Shown here piece by piece: positions 63,999-64,000 of a stretch of DNA of 64,000 bases. A program made the position numbers and the translations under genes. This DNA comes from Caballeronia grimmiae (GTDB lineage Bacteria > Pseudomonadota > Gammaproteobacteria > Burkholderiales > Burkholderiaceae). How positions within the stretch are numbered: position 1 is the first letter of the stretch; the number at the start of each line of letters is the position of its first letter. The stretch lies in contig NZ_JFHE01000011.1 in assembly GCF_000698555.1 (NCBI RefSeq), positions 1 through 64,000 of the forward strand. Reading direction: 5' to 3'. The notes beneath the pieces were generated by a model. It worked only from the letters and a program-made list of their open reading frames with translations. It ran no database searches and was not told where the DNA came from.

Positions 63999-64000
63999 TG

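Larger units (their letters stand above)
51904..64000. mobile_element. lambda-like siphoviral prophage, partial
   Basis: From the LexA-controlled gene at the left edge to the end of the window, genes are phage-type: tape measure, L, K, I and J-like tail tip proteins in lambda order, distal tail proteins, small membrane proteins, and holin, endolysin and spanin-like genes, nearly all on one strand with overlapping starts and stops. Integrase, repressor, capsid and packaging genes are not in the window and would lie to the right. The left border is inferred to fall between terC (51788) and the LexA box, and no tRNA is there. Confidence 0.9.

Overview
The window is GC-rich, densely coded DNA typical of a Burkholderiaceae beta-proteobacterium; gene content and protein style suggest Burkholderia, Caballeronia or Paraburkholderia. 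No rRNA, tRNA or CRISPR array was seen. About the first 51.8 kb looks like an accessory-type chromosomal or chromid region of metabolic, respiratory and stress genes. From about 51.9 kb to the right edge lies part of a lambda-like siphoviral prophage.

Left part (0-15.8 kb): the tail of a zinc alcohol dehydrogenase, a GFA-family protein, an exported Ala/Pro-rich protein, an OmpW-type porin, and a ferredoxin-NADP reductase/extensin-like/unknown operon. A degenerate acetyltransferase follows. Next is a six-gene minus-strand cluster (10.9-5.8 kb) encoding a ba3-type heme-copper oxidase (subunits I, II and a 51-residue IIa-like peptide) with three multiheme c-type cytochromes. Beside it sit the nitric-oxide regulator norR, divergent hmp flavohemoglobin, an AhpD-like protein, a cupin, and a frameshifted 3' remnant of nnrS. 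The area reads as a respiration and NO-defence neighbourhood that has lost one member.

Middle part (15.9-38.7 kb): oxalate/formate-type MFS transporter, OprD-family porin, complete oppABCDF operon, VOC protein, SDR, exported gamma-glutamyltransferase, NCS2 purine permease, and an unannotated 49-codon gene with its own promoter and terminator. Then come an AstE-like hydrolase with a periplasmic binding protein, a calcium/proton antiporter, a GAF-GGDEF diguanylate cyclase, OsmC, a DAO-type oxidoreductase, a DsbA-family protein and a PilZ protein. Porin, Opp and gamma-glutamyltransferase together would suit peptide or glutathione scavenging.

Right chromosomal part (38.8-51.8 kb): YpfJ-type metallopeptidase, a cyanide-insensitive-type bd oxidase (cydA, cydB and an overlapping 46-residue DUF2474 peptide), a permease with a CTCC motif, mnmH, eutBC with a sigma-54 activator, a DUF1328 membrane peptide, OpgC and TerC.

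Prophage (51.9-64 kb): a lone plus-strand gene under a near-consensus LexA box marks the edge. Everything else runs on the minus strand. From the right edge the order is a tape-measure/S74 chimera, L-, K-, I- and J-like tail tip genes, three distal tail genes, three small membrane proteins, a P63C-domain gene with its own four-copy palindromic control region and terminator, then holin, endolysin and two spanin-like genes. Capsid, packaging and integration genes would lie beyond the right edge. The best candidates for new biology are the P63C unit, the LexA-controlled Cys-rich gene and the tape-measure/S74 fusion.
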